Positions 1 through 8,400 of a stretch of 64,000 bases of DNA are shown one piece after another. Under the pieces are notes generated by a model. That model saw only the letters and a list, made by a program, of their open reading frames with translations. It was not told where the DNA came from and ran no database searches. Source of the DNA: Fen-178 sp963722575 (GTDB lineage Bacteria > Acidobacteriota > Terriglobia > Bryobacterales > Bryobacteraceae). Each line of letters starts with the position of its first letter. The stretch's first letter is position 1. Location of the stretch: the NCBI GenBank assembly GCA_963722575.1, contig CAVRNR010000005.1:748289-812288 (forward strand). The letters run 5' to 3'. A program made the translations under genes and the position numbers.

Positions 1-2364
1 TATAAATAGTTCGTTGGGCCCTGGTGGAAAACCCAAGCCCGCCGCAGATGGAAAGGAAATGACCTTCGACGGTGAGATCTGCCGGAAGGCCCATGACTCG
101 ACTAGAATGGACCCTTCGGCGGTATATGCGAACGTGGAGCGTGGTTTCTCATAGATGAACGCTGGGTGTTTTGCATGCCCCTCGCCGGGAGCAACCGGCG
201 GAGCGGCTGGGGCGTTCGCCAATGTCCACGCCACGAAGTCCTCGCACATAGAATGCCAGAGTTGATTCTTAAAGGGGAGATCTCTGACAGCTAAACCGGT
301 CCTCTGAAGATTAAGAGGCAATTGTCCGTCTGGGTCAAATACCGAGACAGTAGGCCGAAGAAACGAGAAGCCGTGCTCAAGTATCCGTTCCGTACGTCCC
401 CATGCCTCACGTTTTTCGGAGACCAATATTCCGTTGCACACTAAATGCTCTGCACGGGGATCGTATGCCCATTGGACGTCTGCGTAACCGGGAATCGAGA
501 GTCGATGCCACGGCGGTGACAGGTCAGCGCCAGCCGTGGGGAAACTCAACCGCTGAGGAAGGACCGTTCGCACGGTGTCTTTGATCAGAACACGTTGTAC
601 GTTTAAGTTGGAGATACAGTAAAAGTCCCATTGCCGAAGCGTATTTGAAGCGGCATCGCTAGAATCGCCATATTCCCAGCGCCACTGGGTGAGAGCATCC
701 CAAACGTTCCCGTTTGAGATCCTGACTCGTACTGTCGTTCCGACTGGACGGGTGCAATGGTTCAACTGAATTTCCTCAGTGTCGAGGCCCGCAGTAAAGG
801 AAACTGCTCCCCCTGAAGGCGTGCTTATGTGCCGAGTAGAGACCTCGATTTCGTCTCCTAAGAGAAATGCAGCGAGAGCACCAACTCCGAATCTTCCTGA
901 ACGGAGGACCCGTGATTCGCCAGCAGCCGATTCATGCTGCTGTCGCCAGGCGTCGCTGCGGCGGAATGAGGCACCCGCTTTCAAGAAATAGTCCAATACC
1001 ACAGACGATGTCATTCCGATCCCACGATCACTAACAGTTACATACCGGCTACCATCAGGTTCTTCCTCTAGCGTGATAACAACCTCGGCACCCTGATCGA
1101 CGAGGTCAGGAGCATGAGGTAGTGGGTATTGCTCAAGAAAATCCTTTAGCTCAACGCAAGCATCAGCGGCGTTTTGCATCAACTCTCTGATACCGATTTC
1201 TGGTTTGTCGCCATATAGAGGTTGAATCAGGAGCTTCAAGAGGTCAGCTCCGACCGCATCGAACCTCGCGTTACAGGGAATGTACGGAACAGTAGCAGCA
1301 AACCCCTTCTCGTCATCTAGGTTCGTTCTTACACGCCGTATAACCAGGCCCAGGTTCGCCAGGGCTCCGAACCGGCCGTAGACCTCACCGAGCACCGCCC
1401 AACAAGAATCCAGCTCAGCCTGAAGACCTTGAAGCAAGCGCTTCAATTTCAAGTAGGTCTTTGCGTCATCCGGAGCCGCTTGCACGAAGATCGCCTCTGG
1501 GTCGCTGTGTGTATTACGTATGTCGATGACTGCGTGATGCGTTCGCCATTCTCGTTCTGAACGAGGGCTGCGCAGTGTGCGTACCTGTAACAATTGCTGC
1601 GGCGCACGTTCTTGATGCATCTGAAGATAGTCGGCCACTCGCAGCAGCGCCATCAGAAAAACAGCATGCACGCCCTTGTACTCCCTCGGATCTGTTGACG
1701 CCAGGTACGGCACGCACTCTCTGAGGTGGAGGCCGTGGCTTCGAGCAACCAATCCCGCGAGTTCCGCCAGGTCCGGTGGTACGTTCTTCAATCCGATTCG
1801 AGTACCAGTTGGGCCGGGAACACCGCTCACGGCAATTTCATGGGCCAATCGTGCATGGTGACGCCGGACAAACTCCCCAATTAATATGCGATCATTCATC
1901 TGCCACTTGGTTGGGTCCGGGGCCGGGCGGTGGACTGGTTCGCAGCTCCCAAACAGCTCGACAAGTTGCCTACCGTCGAACCTTGAGGCCTCGCTCAGGA
2001 AATCCGCCCACATGTCGGGCCACGGCTCTTCGCCCGGCAACACAATCGGCCACGATGCGTCGTGTACCAGGGAAAGAAAGCCGTCTTCGGTCAAGTGCAT
2101 GGCGGAATCGTGGAGAAGCGTGGCGAGGCACAGCAGCGCCGCATCGCTGGGCGTCAGAACAGACCAGGATTCGTCTCGAACCAACGAACTCGCAGTCTGC
2201 AAGACTTCGAGGATGTGCTTTGTGCTGTGGTCGGTGTATTCGGGAAAAAAAGGAGTTCCGCTGGAATCCAGCCAGGGCTCAAGTTCTGCGTACGAAATCA
2301 GAACAGATCCATGGAGCCGGCCGTCTCCGTTGAGCACGGCCTCAAGCTTCGGCGGAAGGTGCAT
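1..2364 (-). CDS. HD-domain plus Hsp90/GHKL-type ATPase, 3' end beyond window
   Basis: One minus-strand frame stays open from an ATG at 2364 to the left edge, giving 788 codons without a stop. The N-terminus has an HD-hydrolase signature: DHSTKH at 45-50 and LLHD at 83-86. A GHKL/Hsp90 nucleotide-binding fold follows: N-box ELMQNAADA at 394-402, G1 box DRGIGM at 446-451 and G2 box GRFGVG at 490-495. HD domains fused to Hsp90-type ATPases are known from large proteins proposed to act in biological conflict systems; a defence role here is inference. The C-terminal effector or middle domains are not visible. No strong ribosome binding site precedes the ATG, so the start could shift slightly. Base use is less G+C-biased than the neighbours, which fits a transferred gene. 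Confidence 0.85.
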   Translation of the reverse strand, partial: MHLPPKLEAVLNGDGRLHGSVLISYAELEPWLDSSGTPFFPEYTDHSTKHILEVLQTASSLVRDESWSVLTPSDAALLCLATLLHDSAMHLTEDGFLSLVHDASWPIVLPGEEPWPDMWADFLSEASRFDGRQLVELFGSCEPVHRPAPDPTKWQMNDRILIGEFVRRHHARLAHEIAVSGVPGPTGTRIGLKNVPPDLAELAGLVARSHGLHLRECVPYLASTDPREYKGVHAVFLMALLRVADYLQMHQERAPQQLLQVRTLRSPRSEREWRTHHAVIDIRNTHSDPEAIFVQAAPDDAKTYLKLKRLLQGLQAELDSCWAVLGEVYGRFGALANLGLVIRRVRTNLDDEKGFAATVPYIPCNARFDAVGADLLKLLIQPLYGDKPEIGIRELMQNAADACVELKDFLEQYPLPHAPDLVDQGAEVVITLEEEPDGSRYVTVSDRGIGMTSSVVLDYFLKAGASFRRSDAWRQQHESAAGESRVLRSGRFGVGALAAFLLGDEIEVSTRHISTPSGGAVSFTAGLDTEEIQLNHCTRPVGTTVRVRISNGNVWDALTQWRWEYGDSSDAASNTLRQWDFYCISNLNVQRVLIKDTVRTVLPQRLSFPTAGADLSPPWHRLSIPGYADVQWAYDPRAEHLVCNGILVSEKREAWGRTERILEHGFSFLRPTVSVFDPDGQLPLNLQRTGLAVRDLPFKNQLWHSMCEDFVAWTLANAPAAPPVAPGEGHAKHPAFIYEKPRSTFAYTAEGSILVESWAFRQISPSKVISFPSAAGLGFPPGPNELFI

Positions 2365-2671
2365 TTGTGAGAATCTGATGGGCGGCTTGCTCTAACCCAC
2401 GCGATTCATTATACGAAAAAGCTCGACCGCCCTGTCCAGCTAACAATTCGGGCGCTTCCCACAGGACTACTCCGCGCCACGTCGGCTTCGCTTCGGCGAC
2501 GGCGCGCCCACGGGAAATGCGACCGGGGTTTCGGAGTCCTCGTCCGCGCGGCCGTGGCGCAGCAGTCCGCGTCGCGAACCCGCAGCCGGGAAAGGTTCGG
2601 CCCCCTCCCCCTTCCTACACCCTTCCCACAGCCCTTGCCAAACCCGCCGGGCCCATGCAAGCTGGGGAAGT
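2365..2671. other. intergenic, no gene seen
   Basis: This is a divergent gap between the HD/Hsp90-ATPase gene and the glycosylase gene. The open frames are short and mutually overlapping, as expected from high G+C content, and none has a recognisable product. It should hold the promoters of both flanking genes, but I cannot assign them. Confidence 0.5.
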
Positions 2672-3571
2672 ATGCCCGAACTGCCGGACATCGCGGCTTA
2701 CATCACAGCGCTGGAACCGCGCGTGATGGGCCTGCCTCTCGAACGCGTCCGGCTGGCCAGCCCGTTTCTTCTTCGAACCACCTCGCCCGCCCTCTCGGAA
2801 GCCGCGGGAAGAACCGTTCGCGAACTGCGGCGAGTGGGAAAGCGCATCGCCATCGGCCTGGATGGCGACCTCTGGCTGGTGCTGCACCTGATGATCGCCG
2901 GCCGCCTGCATTGGAAGCCTGCCCACGCGGCCCTCAAGGGGCGCCAAAACCTGGCGGCTTTCGATTTCCCGCCGGGATCGCTCACGCTCACGGAGGCCGG
3001 CGCCAAGCGGAGGGCATCGCTCCACGTGGTGGCGGGCGGGCCCGGCCTGCTCGCCATGGACCCGGGAGGCATAGACGCTCTCACGGCCGATCTGGCCTGC
3101 TTCCGCGCCGCGCTGAGCCGTGAGAACCGGACTCTGAAGCGGGCATTGACGGATCCGCGCATCGTCAGCGGCGTCGGGAACGCGTACTCGGACGAGATTC
3201 TCCACGCCGCCCGGCTCTCGCCCCTCGCTTTGACCCGCAGGTTGACGGACGACGAATGGGACCGCCTCTTCGCCGCCACTCGCGGCACGCTCGAACTGTG
3301 GCTCATGCGCCTGTCGGCGAAGGCGCGCGTGCGGTTCCCGGAGAAGGTCACGGCGTTTCGCGAAGGCATGGCCGTTCATGGGCGCTACGGAGAACCGTGC
3401 CGCCGGTGCGGCGCGAAAATTCTCCGTATCCGTTATGCGGACAACGAAACGAACTACTGCGCAAGCTGCCAGACCGGCGGCCGGGTGCTCGCCGATCGCG
3501 GCCTTTCCCGGCTCCTGGGCGCCGACTGGCCCCGCACGCTCGATGAGTTAGAGGAGCTGCGGCGCCATTGA
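2672..3571 (+). CDS. mutM: formamidopyrimidine-DNA glycosylase (Fpg/Nei family)
   Basis: Base-excision repair glycosylase/AP lyase of 299 aa, the usual family length. The N-terminus reads MPELPD: the proline exposed after removal of Met is the catalytic Schiff-base residue, with Glu3 next to it, and Lys57 occupies the conserved beta-hairpin lysine position. The helix-two-turn-helix region is GVGNAYSDEILHAARLSP (167-184). The C-terminal zinc finger has Cys243, Cys246, Cys263 and Cys266. The protein could prefer 8-oxoguanine (MutM) or oxidised pyrimidines (Nei-like), and the sequence does not settle this. It is a single cytoplasmic gene with no partner nearby. Confidence 0.9.
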   Translation: MPELPDIAAYITALEPRVMGLPLERVRLASPFLLRTTSPALSEAAGRTVRELRRVGKRIAIGLDGDLWLVLHLMIAGRLHWKPAHAALKGRQNLAAFDFPPGSLTLTEAGAKRRASLHVVAGGPGLLAMDPGGIDALTADLACFRAALSRENRTLKRALTDPRIVSGVGNAYSDEILHAARLSPLALTRRLTDDEWDRLFAATRGTLELWLMRLSAKARVRFPEKVTAFREGMAVHGRYGEPCRRCGAKILRIRYADNETNYCASCQTGGRVLADRGLSRLLGADWPRTLDELEELRRH

Positions 3572-3599
3572 ACCGCCGCGCTAGACGGCATCGCGCGAG

Positions 3600-4034
3600 T
3601 CACGCCGCGTCTTCCACTTCCATGGTGAGCCGTTTGCCCAATACGGCCAGGGCCGCCTGGATCTTCTCCGCTTTGGTTTCGTGCGCGGGATCCAGCATGC
3701 GGCGCACGACACGTTCATCGACGTTCAGGCGCCGCGCCAGTTCGGAATTGTTGATGCCGTGGTCGCGCATGGCGAGATAGAGGGCCAGTTTAGGAGCGAG
3801 CCACCAGGGGACCGGGATCAGCCGTTGGCCGCGTTTGGCGGGCGATGGCGTGGGGATCTCTTCACGCCGCGAAAGGCGGATGGAAAGATCGGAACCTAGG
3901 GCGTCGATGGCTTCTTCCATTGCTTCCGGCAGGTTCCGGCCGTCGGTTGCCACACGCGGGAGATCGACGAATTCGACCAGCACGCGGCCGTCCGATCCGG
4001 TCGAGAGTTTGGCGGGATATGTAAATGCAGACAT
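3600..4034 (-). CDS. hicB: HicB-family antitoxin with C-terminal HTH
   Basis: The 144-aa protein has the HicB fold at its N-terminus (FTYPAKL, then VEFVDLPRVATDG and an EAMEEAIDAL helix). A C-terminal XRE-like helix-turn-helix follows (SELARRLNVDERVVRRMLDP). In the known family HicB binds and neutralises the HicA RNase and represses its own promoter through the HTH. The gene lies 21 bp downstream of hicA in the toxin-first order usual for this family. The pair forms one short minus-strand operon. Confidence 0.88.
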   Translation of the reverse strand: MSAFTYPAKLSTGSDGRVLVEFVDLPRVATDGRNLPEAMEEAIDALGSDLSIRLSRREEIPTPSPAKRGQRLIPVPWWLAPKLALYLAMRDHGINNSELARRLNVDERVVRRMLDPAHETKAEKIQAALAVLGKRLTMEVEDAA

Positions 4035-4055
4035 CGAGAACTCCTCAGATCGTTG

Positions 4056-4268
4056 TCACATCTCCCCGGCATCGATCCTGAGATCGCGGCACATCTTGGC
4101 GAGGAGACCTTTTCCTAATTCTTTCTTACGGTCCTTGAGCGTTGTGAACTCGGTGCCCAAGTACAAGCGGCCATGACTGCCCTTGCCCTTGTCGGCGATG
4201 AAGAAGCAAGAGAGAGCTTTCGCTTTCGCCAGCTTCTGTACCCTGCGCTCGAATTCCGCGCCCTTCAC
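4056..4268 (-). CDS. hicA: HicA-family mRNA interferase toxin
   Basis: A 70-aa basic protein of the double-stranded RNA-binding-like HicA family, which cleaves mRNA during stress when HicB is degraded. The family's histidine lies in GKGSHGRLYLG (around residue 33), followed by the helix KKELGKGLLAKMCRDLRID. It is slightly longer at the N-terminus than minimal HicA toxins. Adjacent hicB supports the call. Whether the toxin is active cannot be judged from sequence. Confidence 0.85.
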   Translation of the reverse strand: MKGAEFERRVQKLAKAKALSCFFIADKGKGSHGRLYLGTEFTTLKDRKKELGKGLLAKMCRDLRIDAGEM

Positions 4269-4494
4269 GCTTTAATGGTCGGACAGACATGTCCGAATGT
4301 CAAGAGGCCGTCGGGAGTTGTTGGCCGGCGGCAACCCCAGAATTCGCCTGACTCAAAAACCGGGGATGAAGGCATTGGTCGGTTTCCGTTCACCAACTTT
4401 CCCCCTATTTTTCCTCCATCCTTTCAATCATTTCCGGACTTTCACCCCCGTTTCCCCGTTTTCCCCCTGCTATACCCAAATTAGGAGGCTCCAC

Positions 4495-5976
4495 ATGCCT
4501 GACCCTTTCGCTCCCCTCTTAGCCATCGCCCGCCGGGGCTTTCCCTTCACTGCCCCCGACGGCCAGGCCTTCGTTCGTCTCCATGCCCCCTCATTTCACG
4601 GTTTCTACATCCTCCCCGTCCGCTCCCGCGCCTACCGCGAGTGGTTCTTCCATGAGTTCTACTCCCAGTACGACACGCTCCCTGGCTCCCGCGCTTTCCA
4701 CTCCGTCCTCAATCACCTCGAAGCCGAGGCCAACCACGAAGACCAGAACCAGTGCCTCGCCGTCTGGCATCGCGTCGGATGCCGTGGCACCGGCATCGTG
4801 CCCGACCAGATCCTCCTCAACCTCGCCAATCCCCAATGTGAGTTTGTTGAAATCTCTCCCGCTGGCTGGACCACCACCGCCGGCGCCGGCGCTCTCTTTC
4901 AAACCTCCCGCTCCTCCCGCCCCATTCCCGCGCCCGCCCCCACCTCAGTCCCCGGCGCCCTCGAAACTCTCCGCTCCTGTCTTAACCTTCCCTCCCGCGC
5001 CGATTGGCTCCGCTGCCTCGCCTGGCTCCTCGCCGCCCTCCGCCCCGATGGCCCCTTCCCCGTCCTCATCCTCCAGGGTCCCCCCGGCTCCGGCAAATCT
5101 TTCGCCGCCCGCGTCCTCCGAACCCTCATCGATCCCTGCGCGTCGCCCCTCACCCCCATCCCCTCCTCCTTCCGCGACCTCCGCACTCTCGCCCGCCAGA
5201 ATTGGATTCTCGCCTTCGACCACCTCTCCGCCCTCTCCCCCCAACTCTCCGATGCCCTCTGCCGCCTCTCTTCCGGCCTCGGCGCCACCCTCCGTGAGAC
5301 CGCCGGCCCCGGCGCCGAACCGTTACAGCAATCCTATAAGCGACCCATCCTCCTCACCGTCACCGACCGCTGGTCTTGCCCCCCCGATCTCGCCCACCGC
5401 GCCCTCACCGTCACCCTCCCGCCCCTCCAGCCCCGCACCGAAGACAGCCTCATCGCCCTTTTCCAACAGGCGTGGCCCGATATCCTCGCGGCCCTCTGCT
5501 CCGCCGTCGGCGCCGCCCTCGGCCGCGTCAGCCAATTCGACCCGCCCTCCCGGCGATGCCCCGGTGCCCTCGCCTGGGCCATGGCCGCCGCTCCCGCCCT
5601 TGCTTGCACCGAGGATGAAATGCGCCTGGCCTTCGATCTTGCCGCCCCTCCTCACCCCATTGCCGAGGCCGTCCGTACCCTCCTCGAGCAGCGCCGCCAC
5701 TTCACCGGCACCGCCACCCAACTCCTGGAACTCCTCCAGCCATTCGTCACCTGTCACACTACCAACGGCCTCTCCCGCCAGCTCAGATCCAGTATCTTGA
5801 CCCTAGCCGACGTCGGTATCGAATTGAAATTCAAGCGCTTACACGGGGGTGCCCGATTCATCGAGCTCTCTGACGATCCGGGTGACGCATCTTGCGAAAA
5901 AAGCCCCAAAGATGCGTCACCCAATCTCGCCCCCTCCACGCAACCCACAGATTCCGAGCCTCTTACAGTCCGATGA
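4495..5976 (+). CDS. P-loop ATPase of the primase/helicase-associated type
   Basis: 493 aa from an ATG preceded by a good Shine-Dalgarno (TTAGGAGG, about 8 bases upstream). The same frame is open further upstream to 4297, but that part lacks a ribosome binding site. Residues 195-202 are a Walker A, GPPGSGKS, and ILAFDH at 238-243 is a Walker B-like strand. The following LSDALCRLSSG segment resembles ATPases that accompany bifunctional primase-polymerases of phages and plasmids. No primase domain is present. The function is unknown; a remnant or accessory of a mobile replicon is plausible. Codons are extremely C-ending and the coding strand is very pyrimidine-rich, unlike most neighbours. Confidence 0.7.
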   Translation: MPDPFAPLLAIARRGFPFTAPDGQAFVRLHAPSFHGFYILPVRSRAYREWFFHEFYSQYDTLPGSRAFHSVLNHLEAEANHEDQNQCLAVWHRVGCRGTGIVPDQILLNLANPQCEFVEISPAGWTTTAGAGALFQTSRSSRPIPAPAPTSVPGALETLRSCLNLPSRADWLRCLAWLLAALRPDGPFPVLILQGPPGSGKSFAARVLRTLIDPCASPLTPIPSSFRDLRTLARQNWILAFDHLSALSPQLSDALCRLSSGLGATLRETAGPGAEPLQQSYKRPILLTVTDRWSCPPDLAHRALTVTLPPLQPRTEDSLIALFQQAWPDILAALCSAVGAALGRVSQFDPPSRRCPGALAWAMAAAPALACTEDEMRLAFDLAAPPHPIAEAVRTLLEQRRHFTGTATQLLELLQPFVTCHTTNGLSRQLRSSILTLADVGIELKFKRLHGGARFIELSDDPGDASCEKSPKDASPNLAPSTQPTDSEPLTVR

Positions 5977-6293
5977 TTGACAACTCCACATCTCTCTATG
6001 CTTTCCTGCCCCCCATCATGGCTACTTGTATCACACCACTCTCAAACCTGCGACGATTCTGTGGGGCAGGCTGGCAGCCTGCGGCCGAGTGGTACTCGGC
6101 CCGCCCGCCTGTCTACCGGCGCCGCGTACCTTTGGTTGCGGCCACGCTGCTCTGTGGAGCAGACCGTCGTTTTCCGTTGTCTGCCAACCGTGGCTTCGCC
6201 GTCACCGTATTGCCCCCTCCCCCCTCCCCCCCGCCCGGTGCTATAACAGAGTTGGGCCTCCTGTTTTCCTCCGGCCGGCCGAGGGAGCTTCGT
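5977..6293. other. intergenic with one dispersed hairpin repeat
   Basis: About 300 bp between the ATPase gene and the DUF362 gene. It holds a double-hairpin repeat (6060-6101) and a long C/T-rich tract near 6200-6245. The ribosome binding site of the next gene (GAGGGAG) ends it. No coding frame here is credible. Confidence 0.6.
6060..6101 (+). repeat. dispersed double-hairpin repeat, copy A
   Basis: It starts TGTGGGGCAGG and contains two adjacent stems. GCAGGCT pairs with AGCCTGC around GGC (6066-6082), and GGCCGAG pairs with CTCGGCC around TGGTA (6083-6101). The architecture matches copies at 20734, 25733, 25895 and 49862. This copy is in the orientation that begins with GTGGGGCAGG. Confidence 0.8.
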
Positions 6294-7274
6294 ATGGATC
6301 GAAATCCCGGCACGAGTCGCCGCAATCTCCTCCGCGCCTGTCTAGCCGCCGCGCTCCCCGCCCCCGCCACCCCCACCCCCGCCCCCCCCAAATCGAGAGT
6401 CGTCATCGCCCGCGACCCCTCCCTTCGCCCCCCCGGCGCCTCCCTCGATTCCGCCCGTCTCCTGGCCGTCCTCGACCGCGCCATCCAGTCCCTCTACGAC
6501 GCCGATTCCCCCATTGCAGCCTGGAAGCGCATCGCCCGCCCCACCGAGGTGGTCGGCCTGAAAGTCAACTGTCTCTCCGGCCGCGGCGCTTCCACCCACA
6601 TTGCGCTCGTCGATGCCGTCTGCGAGCGCCTCCAGCAGGCCGGCATTCCGCGCGCCAACATCGTCGTCTGGGACCGCCTCGACTCCGACCTCGAGGCCGC
6701 CGGTTTCCCCGTCTCCTCCCGCAAGGATCGCATCCGCTACATCGGCAACGATGCCGCCGGTTACGAATCCGATCTCGCCATCTATGGCAGCGTGGGCAGT
6801 CTCCTCTCCACCACCCTCACCCGAACCTGCGACGCCGTCGTCAACCTGCCGGTGCTCAAGGACCATGGCATTGTGGGCGTCACCATGGCCCTCAAGAACC
6901 TGTTCGGCGCCATCAACAACCCCAACAAGTACCACACCAATGCCGGCGATCCCTACGTCGCCGATGTCAACATGCTGCCGCCCATCCGCCAGAAGGTGAG
7001 GCTGACTATCTGCGATGCCATCGCGCCCCAGTATGACGGCGGGCCTTCCTATATGCCGCAGTGGTCCTGGCCATTCAACGGCATTCTGACTTCCCGCGAC
7101 CCGGTGGCGCTCGATTACACCGGGTGGCAAATCATCGAACAAAAACGGGCCGAAAAGGGGCTCCAGTCCCTGCGGAGTGTCAAGCGCGAACCGGTCTACA
7201 TCGCCACCGCGTCCGATCCCCGGCACAAGCTCGGAACCAACGACCCCAACCGGATCGAAAAAGTGGAGATCTGA
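6294..7274 (+). CDS. DUF362 family protein with Tat-like leader
   Basis: 326 aa from the ATG at 6294, preceded by GAGGGAG. The N-terminus SRRNLLRACLAAALPAPA looks like a twin-arginine or related export leader. The body is the DUF362 fold, with the family's hallmark run VLKDHGIVGVT then ALKNLFGA in the middle third. The biochemical role of DUF362 is unsettled; some members carry ferredoxin domains, but this one has no CxxC cluster. It stops one base before the start of the radical-SAM gene, so the two are surely co-transcribed. A second DUF362 protein lies at 57503. An upstream extension of the frame exists but would run through the repeat and lacks a ribosome binding site. Confidence 0.85.
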   Translation: MDRNPGTSRRNLLRACLAAALPAPATPTPAPPKSRVVIARDPSLRPPGASLDSARLLAVLDRAIQSLYDADSPIAAWKRIARPTEVVGLKVNCLSGRGASTHIALVDAVCERLQQAGIPRANIVVWDRLDSDLEAAGFPVSSRKDRIRYIGNDAAGYESDLAIYGSVGSLLSTTLTRTCDAVVNLPVLKDHGIVGVTMALKNLFGAINNPNKYHTNAGDPYVADVNMLPPIRQKVRLTICDAIAPQYDGGPSYMPQWSWPFNGILTSRDPVALDYTGWQIIEQKRAEKGLQSLRSVKREPVYIATASDPRHKLGTNDPNRIEKVEI

Positions 7275-7275
7275 C

Positions 7276-8400
7276 ATGGACCGCCGGGCATTTCTCAAGA
7301 CCGCTACCCTGCCCTGCCTGGCGGCCTGCGCCGCCGAACGCGCCCTCGCCAAGCCCGCCGCCAACGACGCCCAGTTCACCATCGAAGCCCGCTTCTACGA
7401 GAAACTGCCCTATAAGAAGATCAAGTGCAAGTTATGCCCCCGCGAATGTGTCATCGACGACCATGAGCGCGGTTACTGCGGCGTGCGCGAGAATCGCGGC
7501 GGCACTTACTACTCCCTGGTCTACTCCCGCGTCTGTGCCGCCCATGTCGACCCCATCGAAAAGAAACCCTTGTTCCATTTTGCCCCCGGCACCATGGCCT
7601 TCTCCATAGCCACCGCGGGCTGCAACGTCAACTGTAAGATGTGCCAGAACTGGGAGATCTCCCAGTCCCGCCCCGAACAGGTCGAGAACACCTATCTCCC
7701 ACCCAAGAACGTCGCCGCCCTGGCGCGGCAGTATCATTGCTATTCCATCGCCTACACCTACAGCGAGCCGGTTGTCTTTTCCGAGTACGTCATGGATACC
7801 GCGGAGGCCGGCCGCTCTTCCGGCGTGAAGAACGTGGTCATCAGCGGAGGCTACATTCAGCAAGAGCCTCTGAAACAGTTGTGCCGCCGCGTGGACGCCA
7901 TCAAGGTCGACCTCAAAGCGTTTTCAGAGAAGTTCTACAAGGAAGTGGTCAACGGCGAGTTAAAGCCTATCCTCGACACGTTAGTCTCCATTCGCAAACT
8001 GGGCACCTGGAATGAGATCGTCTACCTGGTAATTCCCACCTTGAATGACTCCGACCAGGAGTTTAAGTCGCTCGCCCAGTGGGTGAAAACGGAGTTAGGC
8101 CCCGACGTTCCGCTGCACTTCTCGCAATTCCATCCGGAGTATCTCCTCAAGAACCTTCCGCTGACGCCCGTGCCCACCCTCGAGCGCGCCAAAGCCATCT
8201 GCGACGCCGAAGGCCTGCACTACGTTTACATCGGCAACATTCCCGGCAATCCGGCCGAGAACACCTACTGCCCCAAGTGCCGTCGCGTGTTGGTGGAGCG
8301 CGTCGGCTTCGAGGTGAGGGCCATTCACCTCAACCGGGGCAAATGTCAGTACTGCCAACAAGTCATCCCGGGAGTTTGGGACGGATTACTTCACTTATGA
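7276..8400 (+). CDS. amrS: AmmeMemoRadiSam system radical SAM enzyme
   Basis: 374 aa. The radical-SAM motif is Cys116-x3-Cys120-x2-Cys123 (GCNVNCKMC), which binds a 4Fe-4S cluster that reductively cleaves S-adenosylmethionine. Extra cysteines sit before it (51, 54, 58, 68), and two CxxC pairs lie near the C-terminus (YCPKC and CQYC). The overall plan matches the AmmeMemoRadiSam enzyme, whose substrate is not known. The first residues, MDRRAFLKTA followed by a hydrophobic stretch, look like a Tat leader, which is odd for an enzyme needing SAM. The start at 7276 has GTGGAG upstream and abuts the DUF362 stop. The last codon overlaps the next gene's ATG (ATGA). Confidence 0.92.
   Translation: MDRRAFLKTATLPCLAACAAERALAKPAANDAQFTIEARFYEKLPYKKIKCKLCPRECVIDDHERGYCGVRENRGGTYYSLVYSRVCAAHVDPIEKKPLFHFAPGTMAFSIATAGCNVNCKMCQNWEISQSRPEQVENTYLPPKNVAALARQYHCYSIAYTYSEPVVFSEYVMDTAEAGRSSGVKNVVISGGYIQQEPLKQLCRRVDAIKVDLKAFSEKFYKEVVNGELKPILDTLVSIRKLGTWNEIVYLVIPTLNDSDQEFKSLAQWVKTELGPDVPLHFSQFHPEYLLKNLPLTPVPTLERAKAICDAEGLHYVYIGNIPGNPAENTYCPKCRRVLVERVGFEVRAIHLNRGKCQYCQQVIPGVWDGLLHL

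Noticed and set aside
2615..3379. Two long antisense frames opposite the glycosylase gene
   Set aside because: The plus-strand frame holds all catalytic and zinc-binding residues, so these are shadows.
4583..5800. 405-codon plus-strand frame overlapping the ATPase gene
   Set aside because: It is proline/serine low-complexity reading caused by the pyrimidine-rich strand; the other frame carries the Walker motifs.
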